Origin: Macrostomum hystrix
Lineage: Eukaryota; Platyhelminthes; Macrostomidae
Reading direction: 5' to 3'
NCBI GenBank assembly: GCA_950097015.1
Contig: CATNEN010000001.1
Span: forward strand, 19,844,501-19,908,500
DNA: 64,000 nucleotides
Below, piece by piece: positions 10,871 to 21,490 of the stretch (the stretch's first letter is position 1; every line of letters begins with the position of its first letter). The notes below the pieces were generated by a model. That model did no database searches. It saw only the letters and a list, made by a program, of their open reading frames with translations, and was not told where the DNA came from. The position numbers and the translations under genes are program-made.

Positions 10871-12203
10871 CAGGGGTCGGCAAACTCCGGCCCGCGGGCC
10901 AGTTACGGCCCTCGAAGCTCCCAAATCCGGCACGTTGCCCCTTCCAACACCTACAGTATCCTGTCTCATCTCTCCCCTATCTCATCCCTCCCCTGTCTCA
11001 TCTCTACCCTGTCTTATCTCTCCCCTGTCTCATCTCTCCCGCCATCTCATCTCTCCCGCCGTCTCATCTCTCCCCTGTCTCATTTCTCCCCTGTCTCATC
11101 TCTACACTGTCTCATCTCTACACTGTCTCATCTCTCCCCTGTCTCATCTCTCCCCTGTCTCATCTCTCCCCTGTCTCATCTCTCCCCTGTCTCATCTCTC
11201 CCCTGTCTCATCTCTACACTGTCTCATCTCTCCCCTGTCTCATCTCTCCCCTGTCTCATCTCTCCCCTGTCTCATCTCTACACTGTCTCATCTCTACACT
11301 GTCTCATCTCTCCCCTGTCTCATCTCTCCCCTGTCTCATCTCTCCCCTGTCTCATCTCTCCACTGTCTCATCTCTACACTTTCTCATTTCTCCCTTGTCT
11401 CATCTCTCCCCTGTCTCATCTCTCCCCTGTCTCATCTCTACACTGTCTCATCTCTCCCCTGTCTCATCTCTCCCCTGTCTCATCTCTCCCCTGTCTCATC
11501 TCTACACTGTCTCATCTCTACACTGTCTTATCTCTCCCCTGTCTTATTTCTCCCTTGTCTCATCTCTCCCCTGTCTCATCTCTACACTGTCTCATCTCTA
11601 CACTGTCTCATCTCTCCCCTGTCTCATATCTACACTGTCTCATCTCTCCCCTGTCTCATATCTACACTGTCTCATCTCTACACTGTCCCATCTCTCCCCT
11701 GTCTTATCTCTACACTGTCTCATCTCTACACTGTCTCATCTCTCCCCTGTCTCATATCTACACTGTCTCATCTCTCCCCTGTCTCATATCTACACTGTCT
11801 CATCTCTACACTGTCTCATCTCTCCCCTGTCTCATCTCTACACTGTCTTATCTCTACACTGTCCCATCTCTCCCCTGTCTTATCTCTACACTGTCTCATC
11901 TCTACACTGTCTTATCTCTACACTGTCCCATCTCTCCCTTGGCTTATCTCTACACTGTCTCATATCTACACTGTCTCATCTCTCCCCTGTCTCATATCTA
12001 CACTGTCTCATCTCTCCCCTGTCTCATCTCTACACTGTCTCATCTCTACACTGTCTCATCTCTACACTGTCTCATCTCTCCTCTGTCTCATCTCTCCCCT
12101 GTCTCATCTCTCCCCTGTCTCACATTTCTAAAGTCAGTGCGGCCCGCTGTGGTCTTTAAGGTTCTCTCTTTGGCCCGCTAGCCAATAAGTTTGCCGAGCC
12201 CTG
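10871..12203. mobile_element. non-autonomous hAT element filled with minisatellite
   Basis: The ends are CAGGGGTCGGCAAACTCCGG and, reverse-complemented, CAGGGCTCGGCAAACTTATT, the classic hAT terminal form. A perfect 8-bp target-site duplication TTGTACAG flanks it (10863-10870 and 12204-12211). Between about 100-bp and 80-bp end segments the whole interior is a 16-bp minisatellite. No transposase is encoded. Confidence 0.88.
10963..12122. repeat. 16-bp minisatellite, about 72 copies
   Basis: The unit is CATCTCTCCCCTGTCT with a second common form CATCTCTACACTGTCT; the two forms are interspersed in higher-order patterns. Because 16 is not a multiple of 3 and the unit lacks stops, all three plus frames stay open for 200-440 codons. 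These are artefacts. The same unit occurs at 31975-32330, 33418-33482 and 39240-39290. Confidence 0.95.
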
Positions 12204-13505
12204 TTGTACAGTAATGCCTCATTTACTGTACATGCCTCATGTACAGTAATGCGGTATCGTGAGCTGTTATCACATTAAAATACCTGAAATTGCTCAATTA
12301 GAGCCCTTGCTTCTGGACCACGTTTTAGAAAACAATTCTAGAATCATCCAGTTTTCGCCTGCATCACTATGACCCATCACTGCATGTACCTCCTTAAAAT
12401 CAGGGGCGTGGCAATTGCGAACCCTTTCTTCTGCCAGACGCTTGGCAATAGCGCTTGTCAAGGTCGAACATCACGACCAACTTTATTATTACCTGTCGCA
12501 TTAAACAAAAAACAATTTATTAAGCATGTCCCGATTGGGCCACATGTGCAGCCGACAGCACTGCAGTCGCAGCTATTACGCGGCGCATATGAAGGTAACG
12601 TACAGCTGTACAGTCCATGGACTGGCGGGGGACGTCTCAAAATGATCCCAACCGATATTGGAACCCATTTAACCGCTGGGTGAGCTGAAGCAAAGCAGAG
12701 TTAAGTATCTTACTAAAGGACACCAATTGTTGTTTGTGGAGTCGGGAATCGAACCCCTGACATTCAAGTCGTGGATTCCAACCTTCTGTTTTAACTTATT
12801 TCAACCATTTGACTATTAGTATTAACTTTAAAAATTCGAAGAGTTTCGAAATTAAGAAAAGCAGCCAATTTTGGCATTAAAATTTAATGCGCGTTTGTTT
12901 GAGAGAACCATTTTCTTTGATAAGGATGGATGGATAAAGGACTAGGAGACACAACTTCTAAAGCAGAATTGTACCTTATAAATATAAATAGAAATATATG
13001 CAGAATATTTGTCCAAGAATACCGCTTCATTGTACTTGCTAATGTGAAAACAGACATTTTCATGTTTGCTTGGTTAATGGTTTCATGAATTTCTTGACCT
13101 TACCGGCTATTCTCCCACTAGCAGTTTAACTATTCGAGCATTTCACAACATCTGCAGAATTGCCAGTCATCGCCTCTGAAACCAATGGTGAAATTGTAAT
13201 AATGAAGACTCTGAGACTAGAAGCCGATTTTTCCAACACATCAAAGAAATGTCTTAAAAATTGCTAAAAGCTTTGATAAAAATTCTTGGCAAACAGGAAA
13301 AGCTTTCATCTCCTTTAATCTTTCAAGGAAAACATTATCTTCCCCAAATAAGGCAAAACACCGCACCAATATGTGAAATCAACACATGCATTTGATCCAG
13401 TTCCAGTATTTATTGCGAAAAAGAATCATCACAGTTTTAGCAGTGAGGTCAGCGCCCTTCCACGACATCTGAGTCCTATGAGCTGTCGCCGAAAAGAAGA
13501 GCTAG
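12204..13505. other. intergenic; SINE relic only
   Basis: Apart from the SINE relic at 12640-12785 nothing was recognised. The final few hundred bases before 13506 should hold the promoter of secreted-family copy 3, but no clear TATA box was picked out. Confidence 0.45.
12640..12785 (-). mobile_element. SINE with Deu-type core, partial
   Basis: On the minus strand GGGGTTCGATTCCCGAC (B-box-like) is followed by GTCCTTTAGTAAGATACTTA and CTCACCCAGCGGTTAAATGG. This is the same order as in the copy at 844-1012. Confidence 0.6.
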
Positions 13506-14501
13506 ATGATCTCCAAAGGAATAATACTTTTGTTGTTCTGTTTCACAACAACATCAGCAGCCAATGCGTACAAAGTAGCCAACACCGAGTGCCTGAATGC
13601 TTCACTATCGGTGTGGCGAAAGCCTCGGGACTCCATTTCGATCATCGACTGCTTCATGTCGAGTCGCGACTTCCGTCTAAACAGCGTCGGCGTGGTGCAG
13701 CGGAACAGGCGAGACGCCTCGTGTTTACTATTCCGATTTAGTCAGGTGTGTCACCTGCTCAGTCTACTCAACATCAGCTCATCGGTGGCTAATGCTGGAC
13801 TGCGAGATCAGTTTGACTGCGAGACTGTTGTGGACTCTGAGTACGATGCCATCACGGCGAACGAGCACTTCAGTGCCGTGTGGGTTGGAGACAGGGGGTC
13901 GGCTCTGGAGAATGTGGTGTGCGGCCCTGGTGGACAGAGGAATCCCATGAGATCAAGCGATGTGACGTGGACGAGTGATGGCGCTCGCATGGACGGAGTC
14001 TCGTCTCGACTGTGGGTGGACGATCCAGTCGGCCTGGACTTCTCAGGCTCCTACACCTGGGTGCTGCACCTGAAGAGGACACCTGCCAAACAGTGCTTCA
14101 TTGAGCTAGCTGATTGTTCAAATCTGCTCTCTTACATGGATCATTTTCATGAGGCTTCGTACATTGCAGGTGTAAAACTTTCTTTGTACCTGAACACTGA
14201 CTCCAAGGTTAAGTTCCAGACAGCGAATCCTGTTTTGCCCTCGGACGCTGAGCAGCTGTTCGTCGTTGGGGTTGTCTTCGACCGCGTGACCAAAAGAAAT
14301 CGCTTCTTTGTCAACGACCATTTCATTCCGGACGACCGGGTCGTGATTGAAAGTTCTCCGAGCAAGTTTCCTCAGCGGCAAAACTGTTTCAAGATTGGCT
14401 GGCGCTATCCATCGAGGTACCTGCTCAAAGGAGTGATCAGGGCCGCGGCCGTGGCGAACTCTGCCCTTTCCGCCGCTGACATTCGAAGTCTTTTCGCCTG
14501 A
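13506..14501 (+). CDS. secreted Cys-rich/LamG-like family, copy 3 (intact)
   Basis: One open frame of 331 residues without introns. Residues 1-21 (MISKGIILLLFCFTTTSAAN) form a signal peptide. Residues about 28-150 form a Cys-rich domain with conserved Cys in CLNAS, IDCFMSS, DASC, QVCHLL, FDCE and VVCG, reminiscent of PAN/apple spacing but not certainly that fold. From about residue 175 (WVDDPVGLDF, YTWVLHLKR) to the end, the pattern matches a LamG/concanavalin-like jelly roll, closing with IGWRYPSRYLLKGVIRAAAV and NSALSAADIRSLF. Several N-x-S/T sites are present. The product is predicted to be extracellular; ligand and function are unknown. One small difference from other copies is Ser for Pro in DRGSALEN. 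A polyadenylation signal AATAAA lies at 14584-14589. Its core is almost identical at DNA level to copy 5, whereas the signal peptide and C-terminal lobe are not. Confidence 0.85.
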   Translation: MISKGIILLLFCFTTTSAANAYKVANTECLNASLSVWRKPRDSISIIDCFMSSRDFRLNSVGVVQRNRRDASCLLFRFSQVCHLLSLLNISSSVANAGLRDQFDCETVVDSEYDAITANEHFSAVWVGDRGSALENVVCGPGGQRNPMRSSDVTWTSDGARMDGVSSRLWVDDPVGLDFSGSYTWVLHLKRTPAKQCFIELADCSNLLSYMDHFHEASYIAGVKLSLYLNTDSKVKFQTANPVLPSDAEQLFVVGVVFDRVTKRNRFFVNDHFIPDDRVVIESSPSKFPQRQNCFKIGWRYPSRYLLKGVIRAAAVANSALSAADIRSLFA

Positions 14502-14710
14502 GCTCTGGCATAATTGCTTTATTGATAAAACATTTCTGTGGCTACTAGAGCACAGTAATATGCGAGTTCATGGAGTGTGACAAAATAAATTACTGGATAA
14601 AAACAGCCAAGCTTCTGGCTTTACAAAAAATTAGGGCACTAAAATAATCATTTCCTTTGAAGGAAATGAGGCAGATGTATTGACCTTTTCAAAACAAATA
14701 GTGTGCCGCT

Positions 14711-14941
14711 GTGCTCAATGTGAACCCCAATGCTCAATGCGAGCCACAGTGCTCAATGAGACACACACTACTCAATGCGAGCCACAGTGCTCAATGAGAC
14801 ACACACTACTCAATGCGAGCCACAGTGCTCAATGAGACACACACTACTCAATGCGAGCCGCAGTGCTCAATGCGAGCCGCAGTGCTCAATGCGAGCGACA
14901 GTGCTCAATGCGAGCGACAGTGCTCAATGCGAGCCGCAGTG
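14711..14941. repeat. 17-bp minisatellite with 34-bp higher-order form
   Basis: The unit is approximately AGTGCTCAATGCGAGCC, alternating with a GAGACACACACTACTCAATG form. It starts about 200 bp after the stop of secreted-family copy 3. Confidence 0.85.
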
Positions 14942-15431
14942 ACGTCAGTTGAGAACTATTACGAGGAATTTTGCTCCCACAAAGTAGGCTCATTTCATAA
15001 AAATTTCACATTAGGATGGAATGCTTTTCAGCAGCAGGAACTTTTTTATCAACTTGCAGAAATTTTTCTTGAGAGCATGTCTTCCACCAAAGAAGCAGAT
15101 AGGTGCTCCAAAAAAGCGGTGCAAATTTGGCAAAAAGCACCAGGTGCGATGTGAATGAGGCCCTCAAAAACTGCTCCGAAATTGCTCATATTGCTCAGAG
15201 CGCTTCGATGGTAATATGATGGTCGCCATGTGTATTTCAAGCATGTGGCTTCCTCATTAGCTGTGTAGCAGAAAATGCGGTGGAAAAAAGATTGTTAGAG
15301 GCATGAAATTAGGTTCAGAAAACCGAGCTAAACACAGAAACTGCACATTGGTGAAAATGCTAATAGAAACGGGAGATTCGTTCCCATCACAACTCTAGAA
15401 TTGAGTTGTTATTGGCATAATTTTCAAGTTA

Positions 15432-16475
15432 TTGGCGGACCAAACATACAGTGATGTTGGAATCAAAACAAAGACCAACAATGACGTTATGCTGAACTGC
15501 AGAGGCATTAGTCCCGCAAAAGCAATTAGAAACCACAGGAAAAATTTCGTTTCTCAGTTCGATACCCATTGGAGACAAAGGACACAGAACTCAAGCAAGC
15601 TAAGTCACTTCTATTACTCCTTCAAGCAATATTATTCAGCCGAAAAATATTTACAACAAATATACAACCCGGAGTTGAGACGTACCATATCCTCGTTTAG
15701 GCTAGGAAACCATAAGCTAGCTTGCGAAACATTGCGAACTGCGAGACCGAAAATTCCGAATGTGAATAGATTATGCAGTAAGTGCAAAACAGAAGTTGAA
15801 AACGAGGTCCACTTCCTCTTTAAGTGCAGTTGGAATAAGTATAGCGCAGCACGTTCGAATTTTGAGAAGGAAATTTCTGGGAAAACTCCCAATTTCATAT
15901 CCTTGGGAGTATATCCTTGGGAAATATCCTTGGGAATTTCACAGCAGAAGAGAAATCTAACTACGAGGGCTGTCCCAAAAGTAGTGTTACTTTTGATTAT
16001 ATCTTTTGTTCTGATGGTTCAAATTGACGGTTTGTTCAGTCGGTGGCAAAAATGCCTTCAGCTCGGCGGTGACTACGTTGAGAAGTCAAGCATTCCCACC
16101 GACGAGTGAAGAGGAGCGTTTCAATTGCTACGAGAAAACTTCATATTCGCAACCACTCAACTGTTGGTCATTTTTGCTTGCTTGTTGATTTACTGTAAGT
16201 CTATGTTTGAGGTCCTGTTAGTTTTTCGTTGATAACTTCTATTTCCTTAGTCTGTTAGAAAAAATATTTGAATTAATATAAAGAAGAGACTTGCCGCTAT
16301 AAGACTGTGTCAAATCACGTTATTTGAACCATCAGAACAAAAGATATAATCAAAAGTAACACTACTTTTGGGACAGCCCTCGTACATAATGGCTCAAGAC
16401 GATAGGGAAACCGCTGAAGCTTTAGCAAAATACATCATAGATATCTCTAAAATAAGGGAACAGCTGCCCTAAGAC
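15432..16475 (+). pseudogene. C-terminal end of a non-LTR reverse transcriptase
   Basis: The frame carries ISSFRLGNHKLACETLR followed by a C-x2-C-x8-H-x4-C zinc-binding cluster (LCSKCKTEVENEVHFLFKC), the normal ending of many LINE-type polyproteins. After a tripled CCTTGGGA word near 15900-15935 the frame shifts. The mariner derivative at 15964-16382 then interrupts the gene, and beyond it MAQDDRETAEALAKYIIDIS to a TAA near 16475 reads as the original C-terminus. No polymerase or endonuclease part was recognised upstream, so this is a 5'-truncated, dead copy. Confidence 0.75.
15964..16382 (+). mobile_element. mariner-type deletion derivative
   Basis: Terminal inverted repeats of about 60 bp match perfectly, starting CGAGGGCTGTCCCAAAAGTA, and TA is duplicated at both ends (15962-15963, 16383-16384). 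The interior encodes RWQKCLQLGGDYVEK and a stop, the typical C-terminal end of a mariner transposase. It is therefore an internally deleted copy of an autonomous mariner rather than an unrelated MITE. It sits in the LINE relic. Confidence 0.85.
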
Positions 16476-16998
16476 TACGAGCTCGTATTAACATTTAACA
16501 CTATATATTTCATATTTTGTTTTATTCCTGGCGTCCCTTGTGTTTTTACTGCTCTTATTTTTAATACCTTTTCTTTTGCTTTTCCCTTCCCAGCTCGATA
16601 GTTGAATCCTACAAAACTTCGCTATTTATATTTTGTTTTTCGTTGTCCGTTAAAATATTTGTTGTCAAAAAATATAGAAAAGATAAAAAATCAGCACCCA
16701 TAGATGGCGTGCGCGTTTTAATAACAATACGAGTAATAATAATAGAAAGGATGAAACAATTCGCCAGCTTTAAGTATTTCAAAGCATTGTACACCAAACA
16801 GCTGTGACATGCCGCTAGAGTCTACAACTAAATTAATGGTCTACAAACAATTTTATTTGAGTTAATCGGCATGTTGAGAATTCACGATGGCGAGGATGCC
16901 ATCCAGAAAATTTCTCTACAGTGTAAAAAATCCCTAAGCAAAGACCAAAAGCGCTAGCATGAAATCTTAGTCGCTTTATTTCTCGACAACATGACAGA

Positions 16999-18048
16999 AT
17001 GAAGCAGCCGCTTAGGAACGTGTACAGGCTCCTGTTTATCGCATTTCTAAATATATATAATCTAAACTGCAGTCCGATTGGAACTGAAATACATGGTTGC
17101 ACCTACAGTTTGGTGAAGAGAGACTGCCTTAACAGCACGATATCTGTCTGGAAGAAGCCTAAGACCTCAATCCCAATCATCGACTGCTTCATGTCGAGTC
17201 GCGAGTTCCAGCTCAACATCGTCGGCGTCGTGCAGTGGGACAGACGAGACGCCTCGTGTGTGCTGTTCCGATTCAATCAGGTGTGCCACTTGCTCAGCCT
17301 CAGAAACATCAGCTCAACAGAGACAACTTCTCTACCGCGTGACCAATTTGCCTGCGAGATTGTTGTGGACTCTGAGTACGATGCCGTCACGGCGAACGAG
17401 CACTTCAGTGCTGTGTGGGTTGGAGATAGGGGACCGGCTCTGGAGAATGTGGTGTGTGGCCCTGGTGGACAGAAGAATCCCATGAGATCAAGCTGAGTGA
17501 ATTGGACTAGCGAGGGCGCAGTGATGGACGGAGTCTCGTCTCGACTGTGGGTGGACGATCCAGTCGGTCTAGACTTCACAGGCTCCTACACCTGGGCGCT
17601 GCACCTGAAGAGAACACCGAATAAAAACAGTTTTGTGGAGCTGGAAAGCTGCAGTGTCATTGGAAGCAGCTTCATCGATCACTTCTGGGAATTCGATCGC
17701 TTTACAAATGCCAAAAACTGCTTGTACTTGTTACCGGGACAGCCGAGGACCTTTCAAACCAACTCTGTACTCCCGACTGATCCCAAACAGTTCTTCGTTG
17801 CCGGGCTATCATTCAACAGGTCCGTTGGTCTCAACCAGTTTTTTCTTGGCTCCTCTTTCTTGGCGCAGCCACTAACCTCTTGGAAGGCTGATTATCGGTG
17901 GGACCAGGGACCTTTCTCAGTGTGCCTCAAGATCGGCTGGCGAGACTCTGGCGTGATAGGCAAAATCAAAAGTGTTGTGAGGGCTGTTGCTGTGGCCAAA
18001 TCGGCTCTGGCTGAGCATCAGATTCGAATACTATTTCCGAATCCCTGA
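16999..18048 (+). pseudogene. secreted Cys-rich/LamG-like family, copy 4 (in-frame TGA)
   Basis: A single reading frame covers the whole family length (349 codons) except for TGA at 17494-17496, between RSS and VNWTSEG. Copies 3 and 5 have GAT or AAT at this codon. Everything else is intact: a signal peptide (MKQPLRNVYRLLFIAFLNIY), all core cysteines (DCLNSTISVW, IDCFMSS, DASC, QVCHLL, FACE, VVCG), and a full LamG-like lobe ending LKIGWRDSGVIGKIKSVVRA and KSALAEHQIRILF. The stop would leave a 165-residue secreted protein holding the Cys-rich domain alone. Options are a recent nonsense allele, a functional truncated product, readthrough, or a sequencing error; the lack of any other damage means it is recent. 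Confidence 0.75.
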
Positions 18049-18399
18049 GACCTCGCAGCTGATGACAGGTTGATTGTGTGTTATCTGTACATCACCGAAA
18101 CTTGATTTTTCGCGCGTGGATAGAGCTGTTTAGCGTGTCAGATAGTCTATGAGACTAGGCTATTCTATTCTATAGAATAGACCGCTCGTGACTTAAGTCA
18201 CTGACAGACACGAGAGTGCTCAATAATTTTTTTGTCTTTTTCGTGCATTTAAACTTCAAGAAAAGGTAAAGGCTCGTTGAAGAACCGAACTCAGAGTTCT
18301 TTAAGAAAATGAATTTATAATTCATATAAGTACCTCGTATAACTCAGCAAATGAAAACGCAAAATGATGAATATTTATTTTTCGGCAGTGCTAGGAAAT

Positions 18400-18552
18400 G
18401 GGGCTGGCAGAGTGGTTAATGCGTTTACCTCTCGCACCAAGGTCCCTGAGCTCGATTCCGCGGCGAGGCCACTTTTATTTTCTGGTGCAGCCGTGAAGAG
18501 AGCGCTTGGGTGCTTTTCGTGAAATTTACGCCTTTAAGGGGCCAACTTCTTT
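18400..18552 (+). mobile_element. tRNA-derived SINE, 5' part
   Basis: GGGGCTGGCAGAGTGGTTAA (A box TGGCAGAGTGG) and GAGCTCGATTCCGCGG (B box) match the head of the SINE at 4211-4596. It is truncated after the first part of the body. Confidence 0.8.
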
Positions 18553-19372
18553 GGCATGGCATCTGCATAACTCCCCGCCAAACCACCATTTTGGGCTGTA
18601 TCCAGTATGGGCTGACTTTCTGTCCCGAAAAAACACAAAGCAGAAAGGAAAGTATAACGCACGCACGACCTGGATTAAAACACTGATAACTTCCGCAACA
18701 TATTTTCGAAATGTTTCTTTTATTAAAGCTGAATAAATTCTCTAAATTTTAGTTTAAGCTTGTGCGTCTACCTGTTTTATCTAGTGAGCTGAGCTTAAAT
18801 AAAGTTTAAGGAAGGCGAAACTGTCATCTGTAAGACAACAATTCGCAAAGTTGTACTGCAGAAAATATTCTTATTTTTCGCCATTTTGAAAAGTTTATTA
18901 GTTCATTCGAAAGGTGCTGATGTTTTTACAATTTAAGCTTTTTCTATCGGGCTATTAATATTAAATCAGGCTATTAATAATTTTTATTTTTGTCTTCCTT
19001 AAATGGTCCGTAAGCGTGCACTTTGTATGACGCTTACGGGGGTTGGTTAATCACTGGCTGGCCACCCCCGCGTCTTGTCCTTTCTGCCCCCCTCTTTTGT
19101 GCGTGCGCTGCGTCCACCCCCCTCCGCCTTCGCCCCTCGGGACCCACCCCCTCCTTTGAGCCGCTTATATGGCTACCCTGCCTTTTTCGCTCCTGTTTGT
19201 TCCGCCAGGCAGGCGAGTAAATTTTTTTGTTGTCTGCTCACCCGCGCTCTATTTGATTTGCCGTTCGGGACTTAGGGCTTGTATTTTCTGCCCAGTGTAT
19301 TTTCGGGGCTTAGCCAATCAGCCTATACTGTTTGGCGGGGAGTTGTCTCAGTTTCTAGATCCAGAGCTCTAT

Positions 19373-19497
19373 GGCATATGTATGAGTGTGTGCTCAAAAG
19401 TCAGCGAAATGGGAAGAATTGCTTCCTCACTGGCTGCGGGTCTAGTGTCACCAAATGATGCGCCAGTGCCCTCAACATTATCATTATTATATTATAG
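19373..19497 (+). mobile_element. tRNA-derived SINE, 3' part
   Basis: GTGTGCTCAAAAGTCAGCGA, CACTGGCTGCGGGTCTAGTG and CACCAAATGATGCGCCAGTG, ending in an ATT-rich tail, match the 3' half of the family SINE. Confidence 0.75.
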
Positions 19498-19859
19498 TGG
19501 TGTCAAACTTTACTCTACAATTTTTACTCGAAATTAACTTGACGACAAATCCGTGAACATTGGTGGCAGCTCAATTTGCAGCTTTCAGAGTCGGGTACAA
19601 TTGAAAAGTGCGTTAAAAAACATTTTTTAATCTAACTAAATATCACCTCATACCAGTCAATTTATTTCTTCTATGCGTGCTTTCTAGAAGGCAGTCAGAG
19701 ATTTTTATGACTATTTGAAATCCAAACCAAAAATTAACTTACGAGAAGTATGTATTAAACTTACGATTTCGGTTCGTAGAAAGTGATAATTGACTAAAAT
19801 AAACCCATATTAATCTAACACGAAAAGCAAATCTTCCCCTTTCAAAGCATCATCTTCAA

Positions 19860-20560
19860 CCACTTGTGCTGTGCGTGCCCAACCCTCCCCCCCCCGAGGC
19901 ACGTGCCAGTTTTCTCTCTCTCTCTCTCTCTCGCGCCTTGCTCTATGCTGCGCCCATCCCCCGTGTGCTGACCCAGGGGTTAGGGGCTTATGCTCCACCC
20001 CCTGGCGCGGCCTGCCCCTCCTTTTCTTTCCTCCCTGCCTCTGCGGCCCTGCGATTGGCCTGCCCTTTTATTTCTCTACCCTACCCCGTTCCTTCGTGCC
20101 CCTGCACTGGCCCCAGCGATTGGCTGGGCCGGTTTGTCTTACTGTCCCTGCCCCTCCTTTCTCTGCCCCACTGCATATATATAGAGCTGCATGCGTGCCG
20201 CAGCTGGCCCGACCCCCTGCTTTTGTCCGATGTCCTCACGGTCATCAGTGCGATAAATCGATAGAACTGCAATACAACCAAATATACACCCAACCTCTAA
20301 CTCCGGTAAACTCGTGAGTGTGCTTCCGTTTCTTCCGGGCGTCGCGCGGGCACTTGGAGTGAACTCTCGCTCTACTTAGGGACCTGAGTCCTCGCGAACT
20401 CTCGCAGGTCTCCGGGCGGCGGCACCAGCGAACTTTCGCGGCGTCGTCAAGGGATTAGGCGTGCTGGATTAGGCGGGTTGCCCGAGCTAGTGGGTCCCTC
20501 TCCCGGGCTGTCGCCCAGCCAGGCCCTGGGCTCAACACTTGCCTTCTGATCATTCATAAT
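19860..20560 (+). mobile_element. LTR-like GC-rich segment
   Basis: GC-rich pyrimidine-biased DNA with GCGATTGGC CCAAT-type boxes, a TATATATAG box near 20175, an ATAAA word about 80 bp further, and a GC-rich tail. The layout resembles the U3-R-U5 of an LTR and resembles the segment at 51320-52080 on the opposite strand. No paired LTR or target duplication was found, so the call is tentative. Confidence 0.35.
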
Positions 20561-21402
20561 CAAATTCAACATGAGCTGCTTTGGGTAAAACGCCGCTTAT
20601 ACGAGCTAGAAAATGTCAGATTTCTGATGTTCAAGGAAAACTTTAGATAATAATAAGAATAAGAACAAATTGGGAAATGGCTTCGTGGGAAAATTTCTCC
20701 AACAAGTGGTCCCATCCATTTTAACTGATGAAAGGACGTTTTGCTGACGACGCTGCAGGGACGTAGTCGCATGGCTCGCTATATCGACCGGCTGCTGATG
20801 GACGCCCCCTACCAAGCGGACTCCGTGACGCGGTTACGGTCGCTGGGCCTCAGGCGCGCGATCTGACGCTCCCCCTGACCTCTGGGCCACTCGAGGCCTG
20901 TGGGGCTGCGTTTAGTAAGTTTAGTTAGTTACGAATGAAAAAATAATAATCTCTCGCAGCTAATGTGTCCATTATCTCCTACCATTCAGGGCAGCCTTGG
21001 TATCGACTATGTCGTTTCTGACTGGAAAGGAAGTTCTCGCTAAATGATGACTGAAAAACTAGAAAATTTCCTAGCAGCTATTGCAAAAAAGTTTGCATTG
21101 GAGGAAGGATTGGATTGCCTCAGTGTTGGTTGATGAAAGCTTTCCGAATCTCTCCGAGTCCCCACGAATAGACTAGACTTAGAGTGACTAAGTAAGCAGA
21201 AATCTGCTTCACTTCCTGGCGACAAAAGCGCGCTTAGTCGGTCGACCATTCGGGCTTAATTCCTGAGCCTGTAACCCTGATGGCTTTGAATTCTGACCAG
21301 GAGTTTCTACCATCGTTCTTGTGTGTGTAGTTTGCATGTCCCAAGCGAAAATGAAATGGGAACCAATGCGGGACAGCTGGCCTGGGGGTGGGCATATACG
21401 AG

Positions 21403-21410
21403 TATATAAA
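21403..21410 (+). promoter_or_regulatory. TATA box of secreted-family copy 5
   Basis: TATATAAA lies 80 bp before the ATG at 21491, a spacing compatible with a short 5' leader. It is the clearest core promoter element in front of any family copy. Confidence 0.5.
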
Positions 21411-21490
21411 GTATGCCTACATTATTATAAAACGGACATGCGACACTAAGGGTTGCGAAAAGTGGACTGTTCAAAAGTTACTGCGAAAAT

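Larger units (their letters stand above)
18049..21490. other. intergenic with SINE pieces and LTR-like GC-rich tracts
   Basis: Contains SINE fragments at 18400-18552 and 19373-19497, a GC-rich LTR-like stretch (19860-20560), a second GC-rich tract around 19030-19330, a (TC)n run at 19912-19931, and near 20720-20870 a short coding-like patch (MARYIDRLLMDAPYQADS) that may be a retroelement remnant. No host gene was recognised. Confidence 0.5.

Noticed and set aside
10831-12181. Three overlapping plus-strand frames of 208-442 codons rich in SPLSHL and CLIS
   Set aside because: They are translations of a 16-bp minisatellite inside a hAT element; all three frames stay open because the unit has no stop codon.
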